Translations under genes and position numbers: made by a program | Assembly: GCA_949752735.1 (NCBI GenBank) | Contig: OX457043.1 | Span: 39,559,357 to 39,623,356, forward strand | From: Lumbricus terrestris | Lineage: Eukaryota; Annelida; Clitellata; Crassiclitellata; Lumbricidae | Reading direction: 5' to 3' | DNA length: 64,000 nt | In this document: piece after piece, positions 11,584 to 22,979 of the stretch | How positions within the stretch are numbered: the first letter of the stretch is position 1 | How the letters are laid out: every line of letters starts with the position of its first letter | The notes under the pieces: model-generated | The model's input: the letters and a program-made list of their open reading frames with translations, nothing else | Databases searched by the model: none | What the model was told of the DNA's origin: nothing

Positions 11584-12864
11584 CAAAGGAATTCATTAAA
11601 TACGCCCGCAAGTCATTAAAAAGTCATTAGTCGGCTCATCAAAGGAAACCGTTGGACTTCAAAGGACTATCTTGGAGGTGCACGCAGGTCATTAAAAAGT
11701 CATTAGTAAGATCATCAAAGGAAACCGTTGGACTTCAAAGGAATTCATTAGAGGCTCACGCAGGTCATTAAAAAGTCATTAGTAAGATCATAAACGGAAA
11801 CCGTTGGACTTCAAAGGTCTTCGTTGGTGACGACGACAGGTCATTAAAAAGTCATTAGTAAGATCATTAAAGGCGGCCGTTGGACATCATAGGTCTTCGT
11901 TGGTGACGACGACAGGTCATTAAAAAGTCATTAGTAAGATCATTAAAGGCCTCCGTTGGACATCAAAGGTCTTCGTTGGTGACGACGACAGGTCATTAAA
12001 AAGTCATTAGTAAGATCATTAAAGGCGGCCGTTGGACATCAAAGGTCTTCGTTGGTGACGACGACAGGTCATTAAAAAGTCATTAGTAAGATCATTAAAG
12101 GCGGCCGTTGGACTTCAAAGAAGCCATTAAAGATTTAGATCAAAGGAAGCCGTTGGACTTTATAGATCAAAGGAGATATTTATGGCTTGAGGCAATAAAC
12201 GGCTGTGATGGGTCAATGCTTAGCGCTGATTGGCCACAGCTTTCCGAGGTTTCTCGTTTGATTGACAGCAGCTTTCCGAGGTTTTTCGTTTGATTGACAG
12301 GAGGTTGGGACACTGCTTAGCGCTGATTGGTCGGCGGATTATGGCGGCTGACAGATTAGCATAATAGCCGGCGGATTACGTAATGGCTCAGCGGATTAGC
12401 ACAATAGCGCGGCTGTAGCGCGGTGGGCGGATTAGCGCGACGGGCGGGTGGCTTAGCCTACTAGCCCATAGCCTATAGCCCAGCGGATTAGCATAATAGC
12501 CCGGCTGTAGCGCGGCGGGCGGATTAGCGCGGCGGGCTGGCGGACGGGCGGGTGAATTAGCCTACTAGCCCATAGCCCGGCGGATTACGTAAGAGCCCAT
12601 AGGCCAGCGGCTTAGCATAATAGCCCATAGCCCATAGCCCAGCGGCTTAGCACAATAGCCCATAGCCCATAGCCCATAGCCCAGCGGATTAGCACAATAG
12701 CCCATAGCCCGGCAGGTTACGTAATAGCCTAGCAGCCTTGGGGGCGTGGCCTAATAGCCCGGCAGCCAAGGGGGCGGGGCCTAATAGCCTAGCAGCCAAG
12801 GGGGCGGGGCCTGGGATTAACGATAATCCCTCCATTGTCCTAGAAGACGTACTCCTTCACTACT
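11584..12864. repeat. Polinton right terminal inverted repeat
   Basis: Reverse complement of 4494-5735, with the same zones in mirror order: 76-bp units (about 11590-12110), TATA-like and CCAAT-like boxes (about 12170-12340), GC-rich AGCCCATAGCCC repeats (about 12360-12790), and the terminal CCTTCACTACT. The polymerase gene starts at its inner edge. Confidence 0.92.
12165..12340 (-). promoter_or_regulatory. Candidate polymerase promoter inside the right TIR
   Basis: Read on the - strand, two CCAATCAGCGCTAAGC boxes (near 12325 and 12227) are followed by CATAAATA and TATAAAG (about 12170-12190). They lie about 0.6 kb upstream of the polymerase ATG at 11583, with the 76-bp array between as a presumed 5' leader. 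Order and orientation fit a CCAAT/TATA promoter, but activity is inferred only. The left TIR carries the same boxes pointing inward, with no gene to drive on that side. Confidence 0.4.
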
Positions 12865-14397
12865 GCTTTCTTCATCATCAGTGATGAGTCGATTGAATTC
12901 CTCGAACAACTTCTCACATCTCAAAGGTATGTTTTTCACCACTCTCTGACCAGTGTTGAATTCAGTATCTGCCTTATTATTTTATAATCCTCTTTCTCGA
13001 TCTATTTTTCTGGTGGAAGTGTAAAAAAGAATTACCAATCTTCAGGCATTATGGTAGTGTCTTCATTTGCTGAGATGCAAAGTCACCCATGCAATCTCTT
13101 TTTTAGTGCAATAGCACAAGGCCTCACCATCCTTTCACCAGGCTTCAGAGTCATTCTATGGAATATTTCACCTTGTCTCTAAATTATAGGCAAATGGCCA
13201 CATAACCAGACCTACAACCTCACCTGAAAGGTACTACTGGTGGTTTTCTAGGACCTTCATGGAAGCAAGGCTGATCTCCTGGGCAACTGACTCGCAGTTT
13301 CTATATCTGACCATATTGAAAGATCTTGTTCTGGAGCAACAACAGCAAGAGGAGTCTTTTATCCATGCCCTTGTGTGACGAAGGCTACCAAATTACATAA
13401 GTTGGTGGATCTGAGTTTCTTCCTTCGTACTTAGATTGATTACATCATGTTGATCACTAAAAGGTATATTTTGATGGCGCGCAGTACCATCCAGTGTGCA
13501 TTGTTTATTGGACTCTCCAGTTTCTTATTGAAGGTGACTTACTATGTCAACCATTGATATCTCAATGAGCTCTTGGTAATTTTTCTAAAACTGACTTTAT
13601 TTCAGCAGAGTACTTGAGAAAGCTGAATACTCTTGCATGGAGGGCTTCAGTACCGGATGTGACTTCCAGTCCTCAGATGTTGTCAAGTGTCACACCTTGC
13701 CAAGCAGCATTAAATCTCTTAAACATTGGAATATATGGTGAATTCGATCAATCACAAGAACATGCAGAAGGGCTTGTGGCTAAAATCAATTCCTTCATAT
13801 GAAGGTCAGCTACAGGAGCTCTTGACCTATCCTGTCTTCCTGCAAAATCGTACACTCTATTGAAAATTCCGGTGCTGGCATAATGTTGTATCAAAGCTCA
13901 AGACCTGAATATTATCAGTGAGTTTCCATCACTCCAGAAAATAATCAATGGCCTTGGATTTGATTTGTATTCTGACACTGAAGCTAATTTGGGCACTCCA
14001 AAGAGTTTATACACACATTGGCAGGCGGTTGACATTTCCTGCTCTGAAGATCCCAGGATAATCTAGTGGTACAAATTCAGATCATTCAACTTCGGCATGT
14101 TCCATCCTGGTCTTCTTAGGCATTCCTTGTTAATGGTACTCCATGAAAACGGCACGACAGAAGGATAGTACACAAGTGCTGCAGAAATTGGCACCAAAAA
14201 TCTCAATCCTTCATGATCAAATCACCAGAAGTCTCATTTCCATAAAAAACACTTGTCACTTATTGGCTTAACAACTGTGTAGTCTTAATTCTGGCACGTA
14301 TGATAACACAACAGAAACTATTTAAAGCTCATCTACATGACAAATGTTGAGTTTTTGACCAAACAAGAAAGGTATCAAGATTTCTAGCTAATACTAC
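12865..14397. other. Interior of the older element, right of the Polinton
   Basis: Begins with the right GCTTTC target duplication. About 1.5 kb of moderately GC sequence follows with short open stretches on the + strand (for example 13614-13802), interrupted by stops. It looks like decayed coding sequence of the older element, but I recognise no domain. Confidence 0.4.
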
Positions 14398-14548
14398 TAC
14401 ATGGTAAGTTTTGTGTGTCATTGAGCACCGTCTTCTAGTCCGAATCTGGGGCTGATATTTGGTCTCAATAATACTAATAACAAGTCTAACAAACTGGGAG
14501 GTTGTCTTGGATTCTAGCTTGAATTTTATTTTTTTGGACCACACTAAT

Positions 14549-14986
14549 ACATACATACATACATACATACATACATACATACATACATACATACATACAT
14601 ACATACATACATACACACATATGTACATACATACATACATACATACATACATACATACATACATACATACATACATACATACATACATACATACATACAT
14701 ACATACATACATACATACATACACATACATACATACATACATACATACATACATACATACACACATATGTACATACATACATACATACATACATACATAC
14801 ATACATACATACATACATACATACATACATACATACATACATACATACATACATACATACATACATACATACATACATACATACATACATACATACATAC
14901 ACACGTACGTACATACATACATACATACATACATACATACATACATACATACATACATACATACATACATACATACATACATACAT

Positions 14987-15025
<39 letters not shown>

Positions 15026-15168
15026 CATACATACATACATACATACATACATACATACATACATACATACATACATACATACATACATACATACATACAT
15101 ACATACACACATATGTACATACATACATACATACATACATACATACATACATACATGCATACATACAT
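14549..15168. repeat. Long ACAT microsatellite, about 620 bp
   Basis: Almost pure (ACAT)n, punctuated by ACACATATGTAC at about 14613, 14761 and 15109, an ACACGTACGTAC variant near 14901, and one (AC)n block at about 15003-15028. Both strands give long meaningless ORFs of tetrapeptide repeats. Confidence 0.98.
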
Positions 15169-15331
15169 ATGTAATTATGTGTATATATATTCTGTGTACT
15201 TTTCGACCCTTTATTGGAAAACTCCCAAATGGAAATGGAAAAGACCCACTCCGAAATATTTCCTGGTATACGCTGCGGACATATATTGTAGTGCAGCGTA
15301 GGCTATATATGTATATATATATATATGTATA

Positions 15332-15373
<42 letters not shown>

Positions 15374-15865
15374 GTATATACCTTATATATATTGCATCGG
15401 TGAATTAAGGTAAACGTTTTTATGGCATCACTTGTTTGACCATATATGTACACGTCGAATGAAGAACAGTTATTATACGTGCATGTGGTTTCGGACTATG
15501 ACCATAATGACGTCCTTCGTTCTACTCTTTTGGACAACCCTTCTGACTAGACACAGCGCTCGTGAATAAGCTGGTGCCCTGCACTTGGCTTTCGAGTGAT
15601 GCTTTAGAAATTTAGATGAGATTACGATGACGATGATTACGGTTTGAATTAAGATTGTTTTTCCAGAGGAGGAATTTCCTACCGACAACGACCGCATTTT
15701 AGAGCTGATGATAATATCACTGGGTGCTACTTTATAAGAAGAGTTGAACCGGGTTGAACCACCGACTACATGCAGCCCATCGGTTCTGTACAGTCACCCG
15801 TTTGTCATGCATGCAGTAGCCAACAAAGCCTGCAGCGGCCTCTGAAGTAAGCTGATGCGGGTGAA
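15169..15865. other. Intergenic with TA microsatellite
   Basis: A TA-rich run at about 15304-15370. A stretch at about 15525-15600 beginning TTTTGGACAACCCTTCTGACT resembles 34436-34510, so it is part of an unnamed dispersed repeat. No gene seen. Confidence 0.5.
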
Positions 15866-17367
15866 GGAAGGAAGGAAGGAAGGAAGGAAGAAAGGAAGGG
15901 TGGAGTAGGAAGAAGGGAGGGAGGGAGGGCATAGGGAAGGCCAGGGTTCATGTACTTACTCATGACCCCATTAGATTGGCCAATAAATGGGAGTGGATGA
16001 CTTACTTACCCAGTACCAACCACACATACACTATAATTATTAAATGTGGTTGCACTTACTGACACATGCATCCGCACACAAGGCCCTCGTCTAATCGCCA
16101 ACTTCCTCTTTTCCACCCGACACACGCACGCACATACACGCACGCATATACACACATACATATGCAATATGTATGTATGCATACTCAGCGTGCATGATGC
16201 ACAACGGGTGCCACGCATACACAGACATCCAGACAAACGGATAGGCAGGTTGAAAGATAGACATTGTCACAGACAGACAGACAGACAGACAGATATACAG
16301 ACAGACAGACAGACAGAGATGGATAGCTATAGCCAAAGCAGTTGTACTTGGGACAGATTGGAATGCATGAGATTCTTCTAATCATCCGATGTGAAAAATT
16401 AGACTCTAAATAAATAAACGCCCTCAGGCATTAAACGAATGACTCTTTGTGTGTGTGTGTGTGTGTGTGTGTGTCTGTGTGTGTCTGTGTGTGTCTCTCT
16501 GTTATACGTCCGTTTCGTTGTCTGCCTTTGTCTGTTTGTCCGTATCTCTGTCTGCAGAGCCTGCTTCTGAATTCCTCTGTCTATCCCTATATGCTTGTCT
16601 ATATGATGCTGTATTTATGTCTGTCTGTCTGTCTGTGTCTGTCCATCTGTATGCTTGCTTATAGGTACGTTTGTGTGTGTGTGTGTGTGTATGTGTGTGT
16701 GTTGATCTTTACATTGCAATTTCCATCAATAATCTGCTTATGTCTATTTGTTGTCCGCCTGTCTGTGTGTGTACGCCTGCCTGATGCTTGTCTTCCTGTT
16801 TGTCTTTATTTTCTGATTTTTCTGCAAAGGGCGTTGGCAGTTATTCGATTTGTCTGTGCTGCCTGTCTCTTTCTCCATGATTATGTCTCACCCTATATAT
16901 GTGTGTCTAGATGTCTGCCTGTTTCTTTTCCACTGCGTGTTGTCTGGATGTGTCTTTCTATGTCTGCTTCCGTGTTTGCCTATAGCTTTGTCTTCGTCAC
17001 TCTGATCCTAGTATAAGAGACGAACGACCAGAGGTGCTTGTAAGAAATGCGCTACATAAATTATGCGTCTGCTACCGACTGGTCAGTTGGACTGGTCAGT
17101 TGGAATTTCAGACTGGTCACTGTCCGGATAATCCAACTGCTGGTCATTTATTCCCATGGGTGAGTATGACAAAGGGTTGGAGGATTAGAAGTAGGAGGAG
17201 GACAAAAGGAGGAGAAAAGGAGGAGGAGGAGGAGGAGGAGGAGGAGGAAATGACCGGCATGTGCATGCAACTCTAGCATCACCACCATTGTCCACCATTA
17301 CCACCAGATGCATATCTCATGTGTTTGAATTATAGTGTGTGTGTGTTTGTGTGTAGGTGTGTGTGTG

Positions 17368-17399
<32 letters not shown>

Positions 17400-17819
17400 C
17401 GCGTGTGTATGTGGGTGTGTGTGGCTGTGTGTGTGTGGGTGTGTGTATGTGGGTGTGTGTAGCTGTCGATCATGCTGTCGCCTGCTTGCATGGCTGCTGA
17501 CCCTTCGAAGGTCGAAGAGTGCTGGTCAATCTGGCAGCGTGCCAACAACGTCCAGCGTGGAGGGGTGTTGGGGTCAAGCAGCAGCTGCTACTTTGCAGGA
17601 GAGGAAGAGGAGATTGTATTATCATGGATGAAATCAAGGTGTCTACAAGTCTCTCAGACAGACAGACAGACACACAGACAGACAGACAGACAGACAAACA
17701 AACAAACAGACAAACAGACAAGCAGGCAAGCAGGAAGATAGACATACATACAGAAATGAAGCCTGTCAGTCTGTCTTCATCCATGCATTATTATCTTATT
17801 CGCTCTTGTTGTCTGTCTG

Positions 17820-17857
<38 letters not shown>

Positions 17858-17990
17858 TCTCTCTGTCTTCCGTCTGTCTGTCCTTCTGTATGTTTTATTG
17901 TACAAAAACACGTGTGGTGGATGAATGGGTGATGATGACGACGATGATGACGATGACTCGCACAACTACATTTAAGGCTACTACATGAGT
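15866..17990. repeat. Cluster of microsatellites
   Basis: Successive arrays: GGAA (15866-15932), ACAG (16265-16318), GT (16448-16500), CTGT/GT (16612-16702), AGG (17190-17250), GT (17333-17462), ACAG (17655-17722) and GT (17820-17858). Intervening sequence is also biased to TCTG/CAGA words, suggesting decayed arrays. ORFs here are translations of repeats, not genes. Confidence 0.9.
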
Positions 17991-18026
17991 CATGTAGTAG
18001 CCTTGTAGCCTTAAATGTAGTTGTGC
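17960..18026. repeat. Nested palindrome
   Basis: 22-bp perfect inverted arms at 17960-17981 and 18005-18026 enclose part of a second perfect palindrome, 17976-18002 (13-bp arms around one G). The two share the GGCTAC segment, so only one hairpin can form at a time. Confidence 0.9.
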
Positions 18027-18114
18027 TAGACTAGACCTATGAATTAACTGTCAGAAACAATATCGCCTGTTCTCTTGTCTTCTATTGCCTTCATTATGCT
18101 AATTCGGTTTTTGT

Positions 18115-18310
18115 GGGTCTCTCAAGGCATTGCACTCAACAGGCTGCAACGCATCAAAAACTCCTTTGCTCGAGTGGTGCTGAGCGTCTTACTATGAACA
18201 AGTCCTCGGCCCTATACTCCATCAACTGCACTGGCTTCCTGTTCAGCAGAGGATAAAATTCAAATTGGCTTGTTTGACCTACAAAATAATATCTCAGCAC
18301 CAACAAACCT
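18115..18310 (+). mobile_element. LINE reverse transcriptase C-terminal fragment
   Basis: Broken + strand frames spell the typical end of a CR1/L2/Jockey-type ORF2: an LQRIKNSFARVVLS-like stretch, then LHWLPVQQRIKFKLACLTYK. Frameshifts and lack of a longer ORF mark it as a decayed 5'-truncated copy. Confidence 0.65.
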
Positions 18311-18325
18311 TCAATTAGTCTAGAC

Positions 18326-18411
18326 CGTTATATTCTATCCGGGGTTAGGGGGGGGGGGGAGATTAATTCATCTCCCGGATAGCGCTAAGGGGGATAGAAT
18401 ATCATGTGACA
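18326..18411. mobile_element. Short hairpin MITE related to the 38131-38590 element
   Basis: ATATTCTATCC and GGATAGAATAT face each other across a G-rich centre. The GATTAATTCATC...CCGGATAG core and the GTGACACCG end resemble the right part of the element at 38131-38590. Confidence 0.5.
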
Positions 18412-20200
18412 CCGACACATACTCTCCGAACGAAAATTGGCGCTGACCGGTTGTTCCGCTAGCAAGATCCCATTGTATTTCTTCAGCATAGCTCTCCACA
18501 CTTGATAATCCATCGGGTTAAATTCCGGAGATTTGTGGCTATTGGCTTCCACAATGAAACCAGAACAATTGACATAGAGGCATAGAGCCCATCTACCTTC
18601 ATCAACGTCCTCTGAAGAACTATTGATGTAAGTTAATTCTTAATTTCTGCACTCTCACTGTTGATCAGAGGAAGCGGTGGTGGCTCTAGCTCCAGGACCA
18701 TGCTCATGAATGTATGAATAATACACATTTTGTATGTCATTGACACTTCGGGCATTTAGATAGGCTATTTTTAGATCTTCAATTTCACTGTTTTAAAAAC
18801 AAAATAATTAATCTAACAGATTATATATTTTCCAACTTGATCGTCATCTTGATAAGTGACTTCACAGTGACGTGCAGCTACACTGAAATCCTGTCCTTTT
18901 CTAAATAATAATAATAATAGATAAAAATATTTTTTTGAAAGTTGGTTACTGTAGGCTATGCCAATGTGAAATGCCTTTAAGGCTGCAAAATTTGATTAAA
19001 AAATTCTTATGTCTGATCAAGATATTGGCAAGACATCTGATGGGTGTTTTTTTGCCTATACTCTGTATGTATGTTCCAACTTCAAAAGCAGCTGTAGGCT
19101 CCTACCAATGAACTGTGGAACAAAATTCTCGTGTCGAATAGAGGGCTAAATAACATAAGGAAGCAATTTCAGGTAATTTCGAATAAATATGCAATATTGT
19201 TATTTATTAATAAAGCATGCATAGAATTATAAAGCTGTGAAATGTAATTATTTCGAGGCAAAATAGGTATAATTCAGCGGGGTGGGACGAAATTTTGCGG
19301 TCCGCTGAAAATCGTGAACCAAAGTCATGAATGAGAATAGGTACTCTGCACACGACTCCACAGCGCTTTGTTAAATGGCCTTCATGCTTTCACACTTAGT
19401 AGTTTCACACAAGCAGGCCTACAGTCACACAGTTACACACACACATGCTCACACACGCACGCACACACACATGCTCACACACGCACACACACATACACGA
19501 GCACACACTTGCAACTTGTACACTCATGCACATACACTAGTGCGCATATGACCGTATAGGCCTAATCATTCGTCCTTGCTTAGGCTACTTGATTTTTCCA
19601 TTCTTTTCTTCTTTTGTCTGTAGTCCGATTGTGGATCTGTTTGTTTGTCTGTGTCTCTTTGTCTGTGGTCTCTGTCTGTCAGTCTGCCGTTCAGTCTGTT
19701 TGTCTGCCTGTGTAAATAAATAGGCACGTGTGCATCATCATGTGGAGAAGCAGGTGGTAGAAAAGAAAAGGGAAACAGCCACATTATGGATGTTGCAAAT
19801 AAGTTATTTTAAAAGTCTAGACTTATTTTAAAAGTCTAGACAAAGAGAAGGAGAAGATTTATAGGACAAGGGAGAGACACAGGCAGACAGAGACAGACAA
19901 ACAGACGGAGACAGACGGAGACAGAAAGGAGGAACGCAAAGGGAGATGGCAGATTTTAAAAGAAAGTTAATAAAGTACAAATTATGAAAATGTCGTCAAA
20001 GAATCGCTTAAAACTAATTCTTCGAGTATTAACTTTTGTTCTTGTTTACGACAATACCCTCCTATCTATATTTAGACCCTATTCATTAGATGCATTTAGA
20101 TGCATTTATATAGCGCCTCTTCAGGTGGCTGTATGTATAAACTGTATTCACATTACGTTATAAATCTAACGCTGTCGTTGATATTCTTTTCTCAGCGCCA
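18412..20200. other. Intergenic, low-complexity patches
   Basis: Contains CA/CACG repeats at about 19434-19515 and ACAG words at about 19876-19925. A direct repeat of TTATTTTAAAAGTCTAGAC lies near 19805-19841. No gene is supported. Confidence 0.5.
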
Positions 20201-20951
20201 TCCATTCAGAGACAGACAGACAAACAGAAAGACAAACAGACAGACAGACAGACAGGCGGACAGACAGACATGCAGACAGACAGAGGGAGAGACAGAGATA
20301 GACATACAGGGGAGGAGAAGGGATGGAAGGAGATCGAGAGAGGGAGAGACGGAGAGAGGACGACAGTGAGGGGTATTTATACCTCCAGCCTATGTCTGCA
20401 TTGCCTAGGGGTTAAGGGTCACATGCACCTGGCAATGCTTCCGTTTCAACATCCGACTTTAAACCGGTATAGATACGGTAGGCTCCGATAAATGAGTCTG
20501 GCTCAGCCCACTGTTCCCTTTCTCCTACTGATCTTATTTCCACTAGCGCTTTCCATTTCCCCTCCTCTCTCCCGCCCCTTCTCCTCCTCCTCTCTCCCTC
20601 GTCCTCCTTCCCGCTCTAATTCTTGGTTCGTCTTTGCTTTCTCCCAGTCACAACACGTAGACATTCCGTGCACGTATTCCACAGGCCATGCAAGGACTGT
20701 TGCTGTCCTTCTCAAGGTCTTTTTTACAATCGGATGCAGGAGAAAGTCGTTCAAGGCTGCTTCCCATTCTGTCTTTCTTTGTCTCAGCAGTCGTCGTCCC
20801 AATTCTGTCTCATCATCCCATCTCCCACCCTTCCTTCCCCCCCGTTGAGGTCGGCACTTTTGATGCTGGCGTCAGTCTTTTAGCGTCGCGTAGGCCTACG
20901 AGAACACCCTGTCCGATCTCTCTTCACAACTACACATATCTCAAACTGTAT
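20201..20951. other. ACAG microsatellite and intergenic DNA
   Basis: ACAG array at about 20203-20285 followed by GA-rich sequence to 20360. Open frames at 20490-20880 are pyrimidine-rich and on both strands, and I see no domain in them. Confidence 0.5.
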
Positions 20952-22979
20952 GCATGTCTTTCTGTCTATCTACGTGTATGTCTGCCTGTGTGTCTGTCTG
21001 CATGCTTGTCGTCTGCCTGTGTGTCTCTCTACCTGTGTGTCTGACTGTCAGTAAGCTTATGTATATATATTCACATTACGTTATGTGTGTCGTGGTGCTA
21101 CGCATACTTGTAATGTCTGTCTCGTCTGGCAGACTGACGCACTGACTGACCACATGACATACAGACATCAGACTATAATGTATACTGTGTCTGTCTGTTT
21201 TTCGTGACCCACTGACAATGCCGATGGCAAAATGCGCTTAGCAACATTCTCTGCTCTGTCCTTAAAATTACTAGTCACACCCATCGTTCGTTTGCTCGTC
21301 CCATTAACTGATGCCAATGATTCCTGCTTCCTCTTATATTTCTGCTTCGTCCTATATTCCTGTCCCCTACTGTGTCTGCTTCCTCCTGCTTCTGTGTCTT
21401 CGTCTGCTGCAGATCCCTCCAGACTTGCAATTCCGCGTAAAATTCTTCGTCTGGCGCTCTGCCAAAATGCCACTGACTGTTCTCCGCCGTCGCAAATTCT
21501 TGGCTCTTTGCCAGGGCAAGTGGTGCATCGCCCCTAGACAGATGTACTTGCGCGACTGGAAATCGAGTCCCGATATGTAAATGAATGGTGTTAAAACGTA
21601 TGACATCCAGACAGCCTGAGACAGGCATGCCATTGCCAGATCGCCTACAATATACCTGCAATATACTGTGTAGGCTACAACCTACTCATGTCAAAAATTA
21701 AGAATGCAAATTCGTCTTGCAGCGCAAGGTCAAAATCGGTGGAGAAATTTTGAAAGACATTTGCGTCGTTACACACTGCGTAGAATGATGAAGTTCGCGC
21801 TGTTAGCCTAGGCCTATTGGAGGCATAGCTTAAGTAGGCTGTCTGCAAGCAGTCTGTTGTCAGACTGTGTCAGTAGTTAAGATTGGTGTTAATTACGATT
21901 GTTTTCATGTAATCATAGGGTACTGCGTTGTGTCAGTTTAAGAAATAAACGAAGATTTGTATTACGCATGTCTTTCTGTCTATCTACGTGTATGTCTGCC
22001 TGTGTGTCTGTCTGCATGCTTGTCGTCTGCCTGTGTGTCTCTCTACCTGTGTGTCTGACTGTCAGTAAGCTTATGTATATATATTCACATTACGTTATGT
22101 GTGTCGTGGTGCTACGCATACTTGTAATGTCTGTCTCGTCTGGCAGACTGACGCACTGACTGACCACATGACATACAGACATCAGACTATAATGTATACT
22201 GTGTCTGTCTGTTTTTCGTGACCCACTGACAATGCCGATGGCAAAATGCGCTTAGCAACATTCTCTGCTCTGTCCTTAAAATTACTAGTCACACCCATCG
22301 TTCGTTTGCTCGTCCCATTAACTGATGCCAATGATTCCTGCTTCCTCTTATATTTCTGCTTCGTCCTATATTCCTGTCCCCTACTGTGTCTGCTTCCTCC
22401 TGCTTCTGTGTCTTCGTCTGCTGCAGATCCCTCCAGACTTGCAATTCCGCGTAAAATTCTTCGTCTGGCGCTCTGCCAAAATGCCACTGACTGTTCTCCG
22501 CCGTCGCAAATTCTTGGCTCTTTGCCAGGGCAAGTGGTGCATCGCCCCTAGACAGATGTACTTGCGCGACTGGAAATCGAGTCCCGATATGTAAATGAAT
22601 GGTGTTAAAACGTATGACATCCAGACAGCCTGAGACAGGCATGCCATTGCCAGATCGCCTACAATATACCTGCAATATACTGTGTAGGCTACAACCTACT
22701 CATGTCAAAAATTAAGAATGCAAATTCGTCTTGCAGCGCAAGGTCAAAATCGGTGGAGAAATTTTGAAAGACATTTGCGTCGTTACACACTGCGTAGAAT
22801 GATGAAGTTCGCGCTGTTAGCCTAGGCCTATTGGAGGCATAGCTTAAGTAGGCTGTCTGCAAGCAGTCTGTTGTCAGACTGTGTCAGTAGTTAAGATTGG
22901 TGTTAATTACGATTGTTTTCATGTAATCATAGGGTACTGCGTTGTGTCAGTTTAAGAAATAAACGAAGATTTGTATTAC
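20952..22979. repeat. Tandem duplication of a 1014-bp unit
   Basis: 20952-21965 and 21966-22979 align with no difference that I could find by reading, with every ORF repeating at an offset of exactly 1014. Homology stops sharply at both outer ends. Each copy holds a pyrimidine-rich tract ending CTGCTGCAG (first copy about 21350-21413), like a splice acceptor, followed by an open stretch of about 50 codons ending at TAA/TGA-type stops. I cannot identify a protein. Either a very recent duplication or an assembly duplication. Confidence 0.95.

Larger units (their letters stand above)
4494..12864. mobile_element. Polinton/Maverick DNA transposon, polymerase-only
   Basis: The 8371-bp element starts AGTAGTGAAGG and ends CCTTCACTACT, matching the AG...CT termini of Polintons. 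GCTTTC flanks it directly on both sides (4488-4493 and 12865-12870), a perfect 6-bp target duplication as Polintons make. Inverted repeats of about 1.25 kb bracket one gene, a protein-primed DNA polymerase B on the - strand. Typical Polintons are 15-20 kb and also encode a retroviral-type integrase, an FtsK/HerA-type ATPase, a protease and capsid proteins. None of these is visible here, so this looks like an internally reduced copy that would depend on other copies for integration. The near-identical TIRs indicate recent insertion or conversion. Confidence 0.93.
3978..14547. mobile_element. Older inverted-repeat element, interrupted by a Polinton
   Basis: The left arm (3978-4138) and the reverse complement of the right arm (14398-14547) align over about 150 bp with scattered substitutions and small indels. 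Shared phrases include AAGACAACCTC, CAGTTTGTTAGAC and GAAGACGGTGCTCAA. Both arms end outward in an ACAT/CATA microsatellite. Without the 8371-bp Polinton and one 6-bp duplication the element would be about 2.2 kb. No transposase was recognised between the arms, so the superfamily is unknown. The outer target duplication cannot be read because both edges dissolve into microsatellite. Confidence 0.6.

Noticed and set aside
14329..15301. Long ORFs on both strands (up to 280 codons)
   Set aside because: They are direct translations of the ACAT microsatellite in several frames.
21414..21580. Possible FERM-domain exon in the 1014-bp unit
   Set aside because: Only about a dozen residues (LQFRVKFFV-like) recall a FERM start; the following sequence does not fit, so I do not call it.
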